From the NCBI GenBank assembly GCA_031841125.1, contig CM063109.1:1402321-1466320 (forward strand): 64,000 nucleotides of DNA, in the 5' to 3' direction. Source of the DNA: Acanthococcus lagerstroemiae. Taxonomy: Eukaryota > Arthropoda > Insecta > Hemiptera > Eriococcidae. Positions 45,900 through 57,463 of this stretch are shown piece by piece. Position numbers and translations under genes: made by a program. Numbering within the stretch: the stretch's first letter is position 1; every line of letters begins with the position of its first letter. Under the pieces are notes generated by a model. The model had not been told where the DNA came from and did not search any database. It worked only from the letters and a program-made list of their open reading frames with translations.

Positions 45900-46368
45900 C
45901 AGGGATGATAAGCCAATCAACAAAGCTTAAACTAATGGATTTTGCTTACAACCTTGAAAATATGGCTGATGCTTATAGCTTATGAATTGATTGGCTTAAG
46001 CTTATGGCTTATAGCTTAAACTTATGGCTTATTTCTATTTCCAGCAATTGGTATGAGCGCTATAGTCAGGGTAAGTTTTTCTGTTATCAATTTTGGAAGA
46101 AATGGTGATGAATGCCCATTAACATTGTGTGTGGGATATTGGTTTGAAAATCATAAAATAAAAAATGTTAAGATAAAATTTATATATTTAAAATTTTCAG
46201 ATTTGAGAAACAAACAAAAAAATCATAAGTCAGCCGAAAAAATATGGCTTATGCTTATGGCTTATAGCTTACAGAACATTTGGCTTAAACTTATAGCTGA
46301 CTTAATTGCCCAAAAACCTTCAGCTTATGGCTTAAATCTTATAGCTTATGGCTGACTTATCATCCCTG
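45900..46368. mobile_element. 469-bp hAT-like MITE, older of a nested pair
   Basis: The ends share the inverted repeat CAGGGATGATAAG (13 bp identical). The left target duplication is CTACGAAC (45892-45899). The right copy was split when the next MITE inserted, and reads CTAC directly after this element and complete as CTACGAAC at 46860-46867 beyond the second element. The interior consists of repeated AAGCTTATGGCTTATAGC-like words on both arms. Confidence 0.85.
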
Positions 46369-46372
46369 CTAC

Positions 46373-46855
46373 CAAAGTCATATAGATACACCAAGTCATT
46401 CGACTCTCCATTTAACCAATGTTAAACTTCGTATGTTACGATAATTTATCCCGATAGCTGCGCTGGCAGCGTTTGACTGCCGTGAAATCAATGTAAACGT
46501 TGGGAGCCCTAACACGGTTTTGCGTTTATCTCAATAAGGGTCCAGTTTTATGAAAAAGTGAAAAGAACAAAATTTATTCTACCTGTTATTTTCTATCAGG
46601 TAAGAACAGTTTCAAAATTTTACCCATAAAAATTTCGAATTTACTCGCATTCGATGGGAAATTCCAAGGTGAACAAATTTAGCTCTTTCCAATTTTTCAT
46701 CAAAATTGATAGTTTTTGAGCTAATCTGCAAAAACGTAAAAATGTCCATATAAGCGCAATGCAAACAAAGGAGTTCAGCGATAGCAGCGCGCTGGCATGA
46801 CGGCAGAACGCGGAAACGCGCTAGTCGTCTAACTTGGTGTATCTATATGACTTTG
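46373..46855. mobile_element. 483-bp MITE, younger of a nested pair
   Basis: Perfect 24-bp terminal inverted repeats begin with CAAAGTCATATAGATACACC. They are flanked by a perfect 8-bp duplication CCTGCTAC (46365-46372 and 46856-46863). The insertion point lies inside the right target duplication of the preceding MITE, so it is the later event. It is non-coding. Confidence 0.9.
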
Positions 46856-47145
46856 CCTGCTACGAACTACAACAGAATCGCCATCCATATTACCACTTGA
46901 TAACGTCTAAGTACTGAACAACTTGAAGAAGAATAAAAAGCGATTGCAATAGGGTCTAGCCGACCCTAAAAATTTGTAATCCTAGAGTGAAAACTGATGA
47001 AATATGACGTCAGTGGCACTGCCTGGTGGTATAATTCACAACCTTCGTTTCTCTTCTATCCAGAAATCCGGACTCTCTGTTTTTTATGTTTTTGATCACG
47101 TTTTTCGATGTATTCTGATTTACTTATGGTTTTTATATTATTACT

Positions 47146-47285
47146 AGCCTCTCGCGGGGCGCTTACAGCGCCCCTGGAGGCTAGGCGCTTGCAGCGCGCG
47201 CCGTCCAGCTCCCCATCTTTGATGGAGCATTCACTCGCTTCGCTCGCAAATGCTTTCCCTCGTTGGCGCTTCGCGCCAACTCGAA
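47146..47285. repeat. cluster of GC-rich hairpins
   Basis: An interrupted stem TAGCCTC..GGGGCGCT, loop TAC, AGCGCCCC..GAGGCTA (about 47146-47184) is followed by a GCGC-rich repeat and then by a perfect 8-bp stem GTTGGCGC-TTC-GCGCCAAC (about 47264-47282). The surrounding DNA is AT-rich. A smaller relative with GGCCTTCGGCC lies near 50790. Confidence 0.7.
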
Positions 47286-47299
47286 ACCAAGTGTCTGCA

Positions 47300-49960
47300 A
47301 TATTATGGTGGTAACTGTTATTAGTAAATAGGTAGCGTAATTGAGAATATTTTGGTTGGTATACAAAATTTAACTTATAAGTTGGGCACTTTTTATCTTT
47401 GCAAGGAGGACCTGGACAATGATACTGTGAAGTCTAAAGTGTATCTCAAAGAAGTGGGAAATAGGTATTAATTTGGAAAAAATAAAATGAACTGCAATGG
47501 AGTTTTTGAAAACTTGGTATAAAATTAATTTTAGTATATTCCAACAACTTAATTTTACTTTTATCCTGAATTACTTGTAGACTTTGAAAATGGTTTGACT
47601 CATGCTTGGCTTAACTTGCCCCACTGAAGCTCAACAAATCTCAGTAATTTGCTCACCTTCCAGGCTTTCTGATGACTACTAATCTTTGTGGAAAATCTTA
47701 CTATTTTCTAAGTATATAACTTGGTTAACAATGTCCACCTTCTTCAGGATTTAAATCTGAACTTCATCTTGCTTGCTCTACTCCAACGTACCCCCCCCCG
47801 CTTAGGTTCTTCCTTCTTTTTTTTTAAATCACCAAATAGCTTCAGATTGATTAAAACATTTTAAACTGCACCACCGGGTCTTAAAGTTGGTGGTTTTTGG
47901 TTAGGAAGTACAATATAAATAGAAAAGTAATTAAAAGTTCAAAATAGAAAAGTAATTAAACGTTCAAAAATCAGCCGATTTTCTTTGAACTTGGTAAAAT
48001 TATTTTCCCAGGTCAGGAGACTATATGTATAAAATTTTGGGTCTATATGACATACAGTTGTTGCAATCAGCGGTTTTAAAGATAAAAAACATATCAACCA
48101 GGGCAGGGAAGGGGTTAAATGGATTATATTCAATACTGTTAAATAGTGAATGGTTAGCCAAACGTTTACTTTTACAACAGTACCACATGAGAGTCAGTCT
48201 CAAAAGGCTTAAATGTGAAAAAACTGACTCAGAAATTGATAAAATTCTCTTCAAAAATTTCTGAACCATGCGAGGAAAATTTTACTCGTGTGGGTTGATC
48301 ATTGCTACCACCACAACAATTTCATTGCGAAACAAATCTGTTAAATTGGTGGCTCAAAAGTTGTACAGGTTTTTGCGATTCTAATATTGAACAAAATTCT
48401 TTTTTGTATCAAGAGTAGTAGTTCCATTGCCATCCCATGGAGCTCAGTATTTTGACCAAAAGCATAAAAAGTAATGAAATAAGAAACCAGCAAATTCCCA
48501 AGTAATCTTGTTGAACTTTTTGGGGTACAAAATTTGCCAAATAATGCCAGTAAACTTCCATTACCTACTATTGATAACCGCCTGCATTTATTTTGAACTG
48601 CTCGTCACTCAAGGAAAGAAAGACAAGGATATTGTACCCAGCACTTAAAAATACTGCACCAATTTTTTGGAACTACAAGTATCAAAAAATAAGAAAAAAA
48701 CTGAAAGAATTTTATAGCATTTTGATGATTCATTATGCGCTGAAATTAATATCAATAATGTAGTATGGGGACATCAACATTTGTATAAAATATAATGTAA
48801 AACGTGTAAAACACTATCTATTTATGGATGTACCTCTTATCAAAACCTTCAGCATTATAGAATTAAACATAAGAGGGCTCATGTGCGATATGCCACTGCT
48901 TCATAACAACTTTCAATAGACTTCTCTCTCTCTCTCTCTTCCTTTTTTAACTTTTCATTTCGCATTACAATAGGCATGAATTACTCAGAATTACTGCTTC
49001 TGTAAAAATACATCATTCAATTCTAACTGGTGAAAAATATATTAAAAAATTCAAATAATGTGAAAATGTAATCAAATTTGGAACACAGCGGGAATGGATT
49101 TTACAGAATTGATAAGATTAATAATGCCAAAAAGAAAGTGTGTAACTATAGCTCACAAATAATTGAAATTATTATAACGATAACAACAAAAGTCTCTGGA
49201 GAAAAGAAACAAAATACCTAGTGAAACGAAACATCAAAACAAAACAAATCACTGGCTAATATGGAAACGTGGTAATGAATATCAAAACAATTATTTTACG
49301 ATGATTTCCAATCATTCAGAAGTAATTGATCATCACTCCACACTGAAAGTACTGTTCCTTGGTATAGCCTATTCTGTAGTTCTCTTGTGAAACTGATACA
49401 TCAGATCGTTTTCTTATGAGTCACTTGAGTAGTAAACCAGGTGGACTTACTGATATTTTGTTATCTAACTACTATCTTGAACAGTATTCAACTCCCACTT
49501 CCAGTTAGTTTGCTAATATAATAATCAAGGTTTAGCTTAGATTCCTGAATTTATATTACACTCTTAAACTGAACAGAAAAGTGCGGCCAAGATGGTAGAA
49601 ACTGTCAACGTAACTGAAAAATGAAAAACCAGTCGATATTTAAAATACTACATACCTAATATCTGATGCCATCCCTGTATTCTTATACTTTTCAGAGATG
49701 CATAATGACAATTTGCTAATGGTACTTAACTTACTTGCAGTAAATCGTGAAGTTCATAAGTGATATTATACACATTGGAAATTATTCAGACAAGTAACAT
49801 TTGAAACTAACGGAGGATATTCATGCTCCCAGTTCCTTTCTCTTTCTCGTTTCTTTAAAATGTACATTAAATCACAATTCCTCCATTCCTGATCAGCTTT
49901 CAATCACGATTCTACAATCTGCATACTGCAACCTAACTGCTACCATGCATAATAGTATTC
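47300..49960. other. AT-rich intergenic stretch, no gene recognised
   Basis: No open frame longer than about 80 codons and no recognisable domain. A (CT)n tract lies at about 48924-48940 and a C-tract near 47791-47798. Confidence 0.55.
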
Positions 49961-49969
49961 AACCAGTAA

Positions 49970-50300
49970 CTCAGGTGCGTTTACTAATAACCAGGTGTCA
50001 TCTATTTTCGATATGAATCTGGTACCAAGGTATTCAACTCCTGCAGAACAGAGGAAAACAGTCCAGATAGAAACTGATAATCCAATAAAAAGATTAAAAG
50101 AATTAACGTTACATCCGAGGCATACATTCTTAGATTGAAGAGGTACCATATAGTAGAGTATTCAACTCAAAACCCAGGTCTGTTTCCTGATAATTAGGTT
50201 TCTGTTGCGGATTTGAACCTGGTGTCAATGTATTGAACTCCTGCAAATCTGGAACATAGTGAAGATAGTAAAATCTGATGTTCAAATAGAAACAGGATAC
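49970..50300. repeat. diverged tandem repeat of about 190-200 bp
   Basis: Two copies (about 49980-50120 and 50175-50300) share an AACCTGGTRYCAADGTATT-like core followed by CAACTCCTGCA or GAACTCCTGCA. A related GTATTCAACTCC word also lies near 49489. This is similarity by eye, roughly two-thirds identity. Confidence 0.4.
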
Positions 50301-50966
50301 AAATGATTAATTTGTATTCCACGCTGTTTTCCAAAATATTCTCAAATCAGATATTGTAACTACAGCTTGAAAATAAGGACTTACTTGTGGTAAGAAGTGA
50401 ATCAGTGACGAAATAAGTAGGAATTGCACTTTCTCCTTTCTTTAAGCTGCACATTAATCAAGTTCGAACATATAGAAAAATAGCTCTTTTTCCCAATTAA
50501 GTAATTATTGCAAAATTGAGTGACTACTAATTTCATCAAATCAATTATTAATTTGCAGATTGGTTATCAAACACGAATTTATTTTTACATTCTGCCTCTC
50601 TGCTACTGCAGTCTGCCGCATCAATCCATGAGTGGACGAAAATGCTACGAAATAAATTTTTATTAGGAAAAAGAATCTTACATTCGGGTTGTTTTAGTTC
50701 CTTTTTCATATAAATTAAAACAAAAACAAACCATAGCTCAGCCTGCGGTCTCGCATTAAATTCCACAGCCAAAAGCCAAAAAGGACGGTCGCTCGGCCTT
50801 CGGCCTCGCTTCAATACAAAAGCCAAAAAAAAGTTTGTTTATGCTATGCGATCGACACATTCAATCATTCAGGGAGTTGAAGTTGTATTTTATAATATAG
50901 ATGTTGAATAATGTTGAGTTGAATACATGATTTGATTTCCCGATGTGTTGTGTCGTTTTTCTAATA

Positions 50967-50985
50967 TGGTAGCAGAAGTCCGTGG
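50967..50985 (+). other. candidate primer-binding site of Copia-A
   Basis: TGGTAGCAGAAGTCC follows a T-rich LTR-like end and resembles the TGGTANCAGAG primer-binding site of Copia elements. The leader to the gag ATG at 51361 is about 375 bp. Confidence 0.5.
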
Positions 50986-51360
50986 TTTTCCGCATCCGCG
51001 AATGCTTATATTTCTCGATTCTCGAATAACTTACTGATTTTGTTCCGGCTATACCTCCAGGTATCAGACGCGACACGGACGATTGGAAAGAGAGCCCCAG
51101 CACGGTATATGTACAGTAAGAATTTTAAAGTAATTTGTATTTTGAAGAATGCTGATTTGGAAAATGGCTACACAGTTGCAGACATCATTGATTACGATTA
51201 TGATTTACAACTGACCAGTTGATGAGACATCTCCACTTTGCAAGCACAGATAACTACAAAGAATGATTAAGAATAACGACAGCAATTAGTTTAGTTGTGT
51301 GTTGTGATCACAGCTTAATAATTGCGCTTTTTCAGATAGGAATGGAATCTATGATCTACA

Positions 51361-52312
51361 ATGGCAGGAAGTGTCGATACGGACAAAACGAATACGGAAC
51401 AATTAGGTTCAGGCGACCCGAGTAAGATTTCTTTATCCTAAGACCAATAGTTTTAGAATTATAAGACTATGCATTTGATTTTCTTAGGATTAAATCCTGC
51501 ACCGCCTAATTTGTTTTTATAATGTATGAACACTAGGTTATGCCCTGGCCAGGTTTAATCCTTTTGTTTCATGCCTAGGTGTAGGTGGGGCTGGTTCAGA
51601 GCTCCCAACGCACAATTACGATCACAAAAGACCAGATCCGGATCAGGCAATCAACAATAACCGTCTGACAGACATTAATTCCGCCAATATCGAGATCATG
51701 ACTAAAGCAATTGCTGAATCTGCACTTAACCAAGTACAAAGCTCAATTATGAATGAAGTTCGCAAAGCATTTCAACAATTCGCATCCTACAGCGATAAAA
51801 CAACGAGTGTGATTCAATCTGCGTCAATTCAATCTGCGCCAACACGACCATTCAGATCAACGTTGAAGTTTTCAAATATAACACGGAATAGTATTTTGAC
51901 AGAATCAGTTAACTATATCCTGTGGAAAGAGAAATTAATAACAGAATTATGTTCTCGTGGATGTCTTCACTTTGTTGATGTGACTGCCGAAAAACCAGAA
52001 GGGATTAATGAAGAAGAGATGGAGGCAGATAGAGCAGCTGTGGAAAGTGCCATTAGAGAAAGGTTAGACGAAAAACATTTACGCATTATCAAAGGAAAAC
52101 ACACTCCTTTGGAGATAATCAAGGCGTTGGACAGCTTTCGAGACCCAGTAGGCGAATTGGCAGCAGTACCAATATGGGAAAACTTCCAAGCTCTGACCTA
52201 TGAAATTGGGAAGGAAACTGCCCATGATTTTGTTTACAGATTTGATCAGTTGGTTGACGAGTTACGCCGTAAAAATGAAGAACCTGACAATGCTATAATG
52301 AAACGTCAGTAG
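51361..52312 (+). pseudogene. Copia-A gag, with a candidate intron and a nonsense codon
   Basis: The start ATG is at 51361. A first coding piece 51361-51421 joins in phase to 51579-52312 if a 157-bp segment (51422-51578, GTAAGA...CCTAG) is removed as an intron. Without splicing the frame stops soon after the ATG. The downstream part is the helical Gag region of the UBN2/retrotran-gag type, with WKEKLITELC and a DSFRDPVG segment. A TAG at 52310-52312 interrupts it ahead of the zinc knuckles. Confidence 0.75.
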
Positions 52313-54031
52313 TTGAAGGCCACAAGGGGTAAATGCCCAAATTTAATGACTCGAGAGCAGACGTGCATCCAGATGCATGGAAAAGGGTTGACGGCTGAAC
52401 AGTTTAGAGCCGCATTCCTCTCCACTGAATCTTGCAACAAAGCTTTGGGTCTTGTTGGAGTTGGAGACGAAAAAGAAAAAGCTTTCAAGTCGAAGAGTGA
52501 AGAAAGGATTAAGCATCTGAAGAATGACCTTCTCTATTGGCATAGAGATGCAAGAATCACCTACAAAGGGAAAGTTGTCAAGTGCACAAACTGCGGCGCA
52601 TTTGGACACTTCAAATCGGAATGTAAAAGCAATAAGATTTTGTGTTACGAATGTGGAAGAATGGGCGATCATATTGCCGCCAAATGTCCGAAAAATAACC
52701 GACCTTCGCATTTGACAAGAAGAGCACTGAAACGTAGACATGAAGACGATTACTGTAGAAGCGAATATGATTGTAAAAAAATTGAAAGCGAGTACGACAA
52801 ATCCTACGATAAATCTAATCAGAACCGAAAATCTACTAAGAAATTGGTGAGCTTTAAAAAGGCAAAGAAGAGCAAGAAGAATTATGCTAATTTAGCAAAG
52901 GATATGCTTCTCATTGATGGTCAATTCTACTTTGTGATGGGTGACAACGATGGTTCATCTTCCGAATCTTCAGAGTCTTCGAACAAATCAGCTCGAGTGA
53001 ATTTTGCTCGCCAGAAGGATGATATGCCTGATGGCTCTGGTTTTAAACTTAATTGTGAGTATGACTCTGATTCTTTAAATAGATTGACTAATATTAGCTT
53101 TACAGGAGATTCTGGTGCTACTGAACATCTGGTGAATCAGGAAGATCGCTTTAAAAAGATTACGAATTTACAAAGACCAAAACGAATACTGTGTGCAAAT
53201 AAAAATTCCGAAGCTGACATTCTGATTCACAAGATGGGTACCATACCAATTTTAGATGATGATAATAATTTAGGTATGCTTGAAAATGTACTATATTCTG
53301 AAGGGATTTCCGAAAATTTGTTATCATTAGGAAACTTAGCCAATCGTGGGCTGGAAATGATTTTAAATAATCGAGGGATCAAGATTTTAGACAATAAAAG
53401 GAATATTTTAAAAAGTGGTACATTTGATGGGAAACTATGGAAAGTATGTTTCACAGTTCCCAGCGTATCTGGGTCAGAATTTGAAAATCTTTCGCTCATA
53501 TTGACTGCGCAAGAGGGTGCGAGTAATGTTTGTGAACCTGAGGTAAATACGAAAGAAATTTTAGATGAACATTGTTATTCTAAAATTCCATACAAAGCTT
53601 TAGAAACAATAACGAATACGAGTACGACTGAAATTTCAAAAACTCCCGTAATTCAAAACGAGCATTGTTATTCCAAACCCCCATGCAAAGCTCCAGAGAA
53701 AATTACAAATATGAATATGACAGAGACTTCAAAAACCCCTGTAACCCAAAATGAGAATGTTGCCGCCTCAGAAGAAGTTCAAACTATAGAGCTAAGCTAT
53801 AATGATATTTCAGATTTAGATTCACTTCATAAATATCTGGAAACAGAAGCAAATATGAATTTGAAAGACTTAAAAGAGATGGACAAAAATCAAGTGTTGA
53901 ATTTACATGATCGAATAGGTCTTCTTTGGCATTATCGGTTAAATCATTGCTCTCAAATGTATCTCAAAATAGCATCAAAACTAATCCCAAACTTGAAAGG
54001 AATAAAATTTAGTACAGATATTATTGATTGA
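52313..54031 (+). pseudogene. Copia-A gag C-terminus, protease and start of integrase
   Basis: In the same frame as the preceding piece. It has two CCHC zinc knuckles, CTNCGAFGHFKSEC and CYECGRMGDHIAAKC (about 52580-52690), a basic and serine-rich linker, and the aspartic protease motif FTGDSGATEHLVN (about 53100). A GAG-pre-integrase region with LLWHYRLNHCS follows (about 53920). A 36-codon-spaced repeat near 53563-53760 (HCYSK-P-KA...TSKTPV twice) is part of a linker. It ends in TGA at 54029, where the first zinc-binding cysteine of the C-x2-C pair is expected. Confidence 0.85.
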
Positions 54032-55192
54032 GAATCTTGTAAGTCTGCTAAATCTAAACGAAACCCCTCAAATGAAGTACGATTTAGAGCGATTAAGCCT
54101 TTACAGCTGGTACATACTGACCTGATGTCAGTCTATCTGAAATCATTGAACTCAAACTATCGATACATTGTAACCTTTACTGACGATTTTACTAGGTTTG
54201 TTACTACATACATGTATACTTTAGTTGATAAAACTACAGTTCACTTTGCATTAAAAGATTTTTTGCTTGTATGCTATACAATCTTGGGTCAAGACTGTAA
54301 AATTGGTACGCTACGAACAGATGGTGGAACAGAATACGAAGCCGCCAAGATGAAAAGAGTTATAGCGTTCGAAAAGAGCACATTCCAAAAATCTGAGCCG
54401 TATACCCCCGAGCATAATGGAACAGCAGAAAGATTCAACCGTGAAATTCAGGAAAAAGTAAGAGCATTGCTGCATAGTGCTAAAATGCCCGTTCCTTTCT
54501 GGCCTTATGCCTTAAATTTCATGGTACATGTCCATAATCGTACGCCTCATGCATCCATTGACTATCAAACTCCTTATAAGATGTTTTATGGACGTGATGC
54601 GAACCTAAAGTATCTTCGTAGATTTGGATGCCTTGCCTTTGAGTTAGACTTAAAGAATACGACTAAAAGTAAATTTACTCCAACTGGTAAAAGAGGTTTT
54701 CTGGTTCAATGTAATGAAACAGGTTATACTATCCTCAATCCTGAAACGACTAAGACAAGTAAATCGAAACATGTTCAGTTCATTGAATCCAAGGTGTATG
54801 GCGATTTCTTTGACTCTGAAGTCCCTATGACCCCACAGAATATGACTGTTTCCAAGGTTCCCTCGGGTACAACAATTGACTTGAGCTTTGGTGAAGTTCA
54901 GAGGGAAGGAGGGAGAATTGTACTCAAAGACAATCAGAATCCAGTGCCAGTCTTACCTGAACCCACTAAGAACGAGGTCAAAGCTCTATTGGTTGAAGCC
55001 ATCAATGAATCATTAGACTACGATTACGATTACAATGGATTTCTCAATGAATATTCATATTGTTTCTTAACAACGCATGACCTGGGCCCAGATCCAAACT
55101 CCTTCACAGAAGCGATGAACTCACCAGATAAGGAAAAATGGGAGATGGCAATTCGAAGCAAGTTAGACTCGTTGGAAAAAAATGGAACTTAG
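54032..55192 (+). pseudogene. Copia-A integrase core and connection region
   Basis: Starts directly after the TGA with ESCKSAKSKR, then the integrase core: aspartates in LVHTDLM and LRTDGGTEYE and the glutamate region EHNGTAERFNREI. The conserved NRTPHASIDYQTPYKMFYGR stretch follows near 54535. The end covers the linker to the reverse transcriptase, and a TAG at 55190 replaces a codon (probably Trp) in the first reverse-transcriptase motif. Confidence 0.85.
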
Positions 55193-55876
55193 ACTCTGGT
55201 GGATCGCTCTGAAGTGCCTGAAGGAGTCCCAATAATCGATTCACAATGGGTAAACAAAAGAAAAATCGAACCAGATAATAGTGTACGATTCAAAAGCAGA
55301 TTGGTTGTTAAGGGCTTTGCAGATACGAATAAATATGATATTACTGAAATATATGCACCCGTGGCAAGAATCTTGGATGTTCGATTAATCCTTGCAATAA
55401 CAAATAAGTACAATTTAGATATTATGCAAATGGACGTTTAAACTACCTTCCTCAATGGGGAACTTGAAAAGGAAGTATACATGAAACTGCCACAAGGATA
55501 TAAATGTAATGAAATGATTAAACAAGGAAAAGTCTGCAAGTTAAAACGAGCGCTTTATGGACTGAAAGTCAGTCCAAAGAGATGGTATGAGAAGTTTAAA
55601 GAAAGCATCTTGCGCATGAACTTCAAAGTATACCCTTTCCAATCATGCCTCTTTTCTTGGCAAAAGGGACAACAATTTGTTTTTGTTCTTCTATATGTAG
55701 ACGATATTCTCATTGTAGGAAATTGTCAAAATAAGATTGTGGAAACAAAAAGACGATTAGAAAACAAATACGAAATGACTAATTTAGGAACTCCAAAAAA
55801 TTTTTTAGGAATAGAGATCAATAGAGATAGGAAAAATCAAAAATTATTTTTGTCACAGACTAATTTCATCGAAACG
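55193..55876 (+). pseudogene. Copia-A reverse transcriptase, cut by Copia-B
   Basis: Continues in frame with SQWVNKRKIEPDNSVRFKSR, ARILDVRLILA, a TAA at 55439 where the QMDVKTTFLNG-type motif is expected, ALYGLKVSPKRWYEK and the catalytic LYVDDILIVG (about 55695). The frame stops at the insertion site of Copia-B after the codon ACG at 55874-55876. Confidence 0.87.
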
Positions 55877-56068
55877 TGTTACCGAGAGCGCCACCGGCTG
55901 CTCACTCCTCACACTAGCACGCATCACGTCAACATCTCGTCCGTCCAGAAAACAGCACGGAATCGTCCTCTCTGGTATTGTACTTTTGGTTCGATTCATA
56001 TTGAGAGACATGTGGCGATTAAAGCTTTTTCAAGTAAGCCTGTTCTTTTTCCGGAATTAGTAATGACA
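55877..56068 (+). repeat. Copia-B 5' LTR (192 bp)
   Basis: Begins TG and ends CA, preceded by the target duplication AAACG. Identical by eye to the 3' LTR at 61625-61816. Confidence 0.95.
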
Positions 56069-56187
56069 TGGCAGCAGAACGTAAAACCGAACAGTAAAAC
56101 GTTTTTTTTCTATATACGCGAGTGGTGAATACCGGACAAGTACGACCTTTCTTTTTCAACTTTAAAATTTACTTTATATTTGTAACT

Positions 56188-57456
56188 ATGCCGACAACGA
56201 GGAGTGCCTCGAGCTGCGCGAAAGAGACGACCGCGAGCTGTACCATCCTTCCGCCTTCAATTGAAGAAGAAGAAGAAGAAGAAAGGATCCTGAACAATGG
56301 TAACGAAAATGCTAGCACAAAATCTCGAGAAGAATCCAATATGCTGGATGAAGTGAACATCAACGAGATCGAGGTGTGTGATGGTTCTTCCGCCACGACC
56401 TTGAGCCCATCAAACCTCGTGGATGCTATTCGAAATATAAGTAAAATTCCCGATGATGTGATGCCGATCAGCGAGAAAAACCGAATTATCACGCAATTGT
56501 GTCGGTCCTTCAATCCTGAAAGCGATAATCGACGACAAAGCGACAGAGAGCTCGAGAATGCGTTTCCGACTCCGACTTTCACGATTCGAAAATTTCATGA
56601 AAGCGAGAAGCTAACATCGAATCGAGAATGGGTTAAATGGACTAAGATGCTTGCCCTGGATCTCGAAAGCTTGAAGCTTGAAAAATTCATCTCCGAAAAA
56701 CGTGCTAAATCAGTTTCCATGCCCGGTGATAGACGACACCAACTAGATGCCCAGACGAGACAGTACATACGCGCGTGTACCTCGAACCATGTTTGGAGTT
56801 ATATTCGTGATGCCGAAACCGCATTTGACGCATATCAAAAACTGGAGAGTCTATACAATACAACGCGCACTCAAGACATCCTGAATCTCAACATGAACTT
56901 TCGACGTCTACAATTCAAACGTGGTTTTGATAGAATTCGTTTCATAACTGAGTTCGAAAGTATTATGGATCAGTATGCAGAACTTGAGTGCCAGTTCTCC
57001 GAAGGCTACAAGATGACAGAGTTTCTCCAGAAAATAGAAGGTATTCATGTTTCAGGTTCGACCATGCACACGTTCTATAATACGATTACGCTGTTGCCTC
57101 CCGGTGAATTAACTTACGAACTGGTAAAGAAAAAGTTCATGGATTTAGATTTAACGCAAGATATGAGAATTTATAAACTTAAGAATGATATTGTGAATAA
57201 TTCTCGCTCCGAATTTTCAAAGAAGAGCAAATCCAGTCATGCCGCTCACACAGTTACCGATAACTCGCCTGATCATACGAAAAAGAAAAAAACTTGCCGA
57301 AAAATACACACCGGAACAACGTGCCATGCTCCTCTCAATGTCGAGAGAGGAAAAAGAAAAACATCGCTGCTCAAAATGCAACGAATTTTTTCATACGAAA
57401 GATACCTGCCCAAATCCCGGCAAACTGTGTTTCAATTGGTACGGATATGGACATGA
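56188..57456 (+). pseudogene. Copia-B gag, frameshifted before the zinc knuckles
   Basis: The likely start ATG is at 56188 (MPTTRSASSC), 120 bp after the 5' LTR. An upstream in-frame TTG at 56122 is less likely. The N-terminal part has a glutamate run and the central part is the helical gag domain (e.g. ESLYNTTRTQDILNLNMNFR). Between about 57240 and 57300, in a run of A residues, the frame shifts. The real continuation, in the next frame, holds a knuckle CSKCNEFFHTKDTC and a second, damaged one in which a cysteine has become Trp (CFNWYGYGH), followed by a TGA at 57461. Confidence 0.85.
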
Positions 57457-57463
57457 AGCCTGA

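Noticed and set aside
48025..48264. 79-codon open frame in the 47-50 kb stretch
   Set aside because: No domain, no neighbouring coding signal, and a minus-strand frame of the same length overlaps it; not supportable as a gene.
52310..52312. UAG in Copia-A gag as a programmed readthrough site
   Set aside because: It lies before the zinc knuckles, not at the gag-pol border, and three further stops occur in the same frame, so mutation is more likely.
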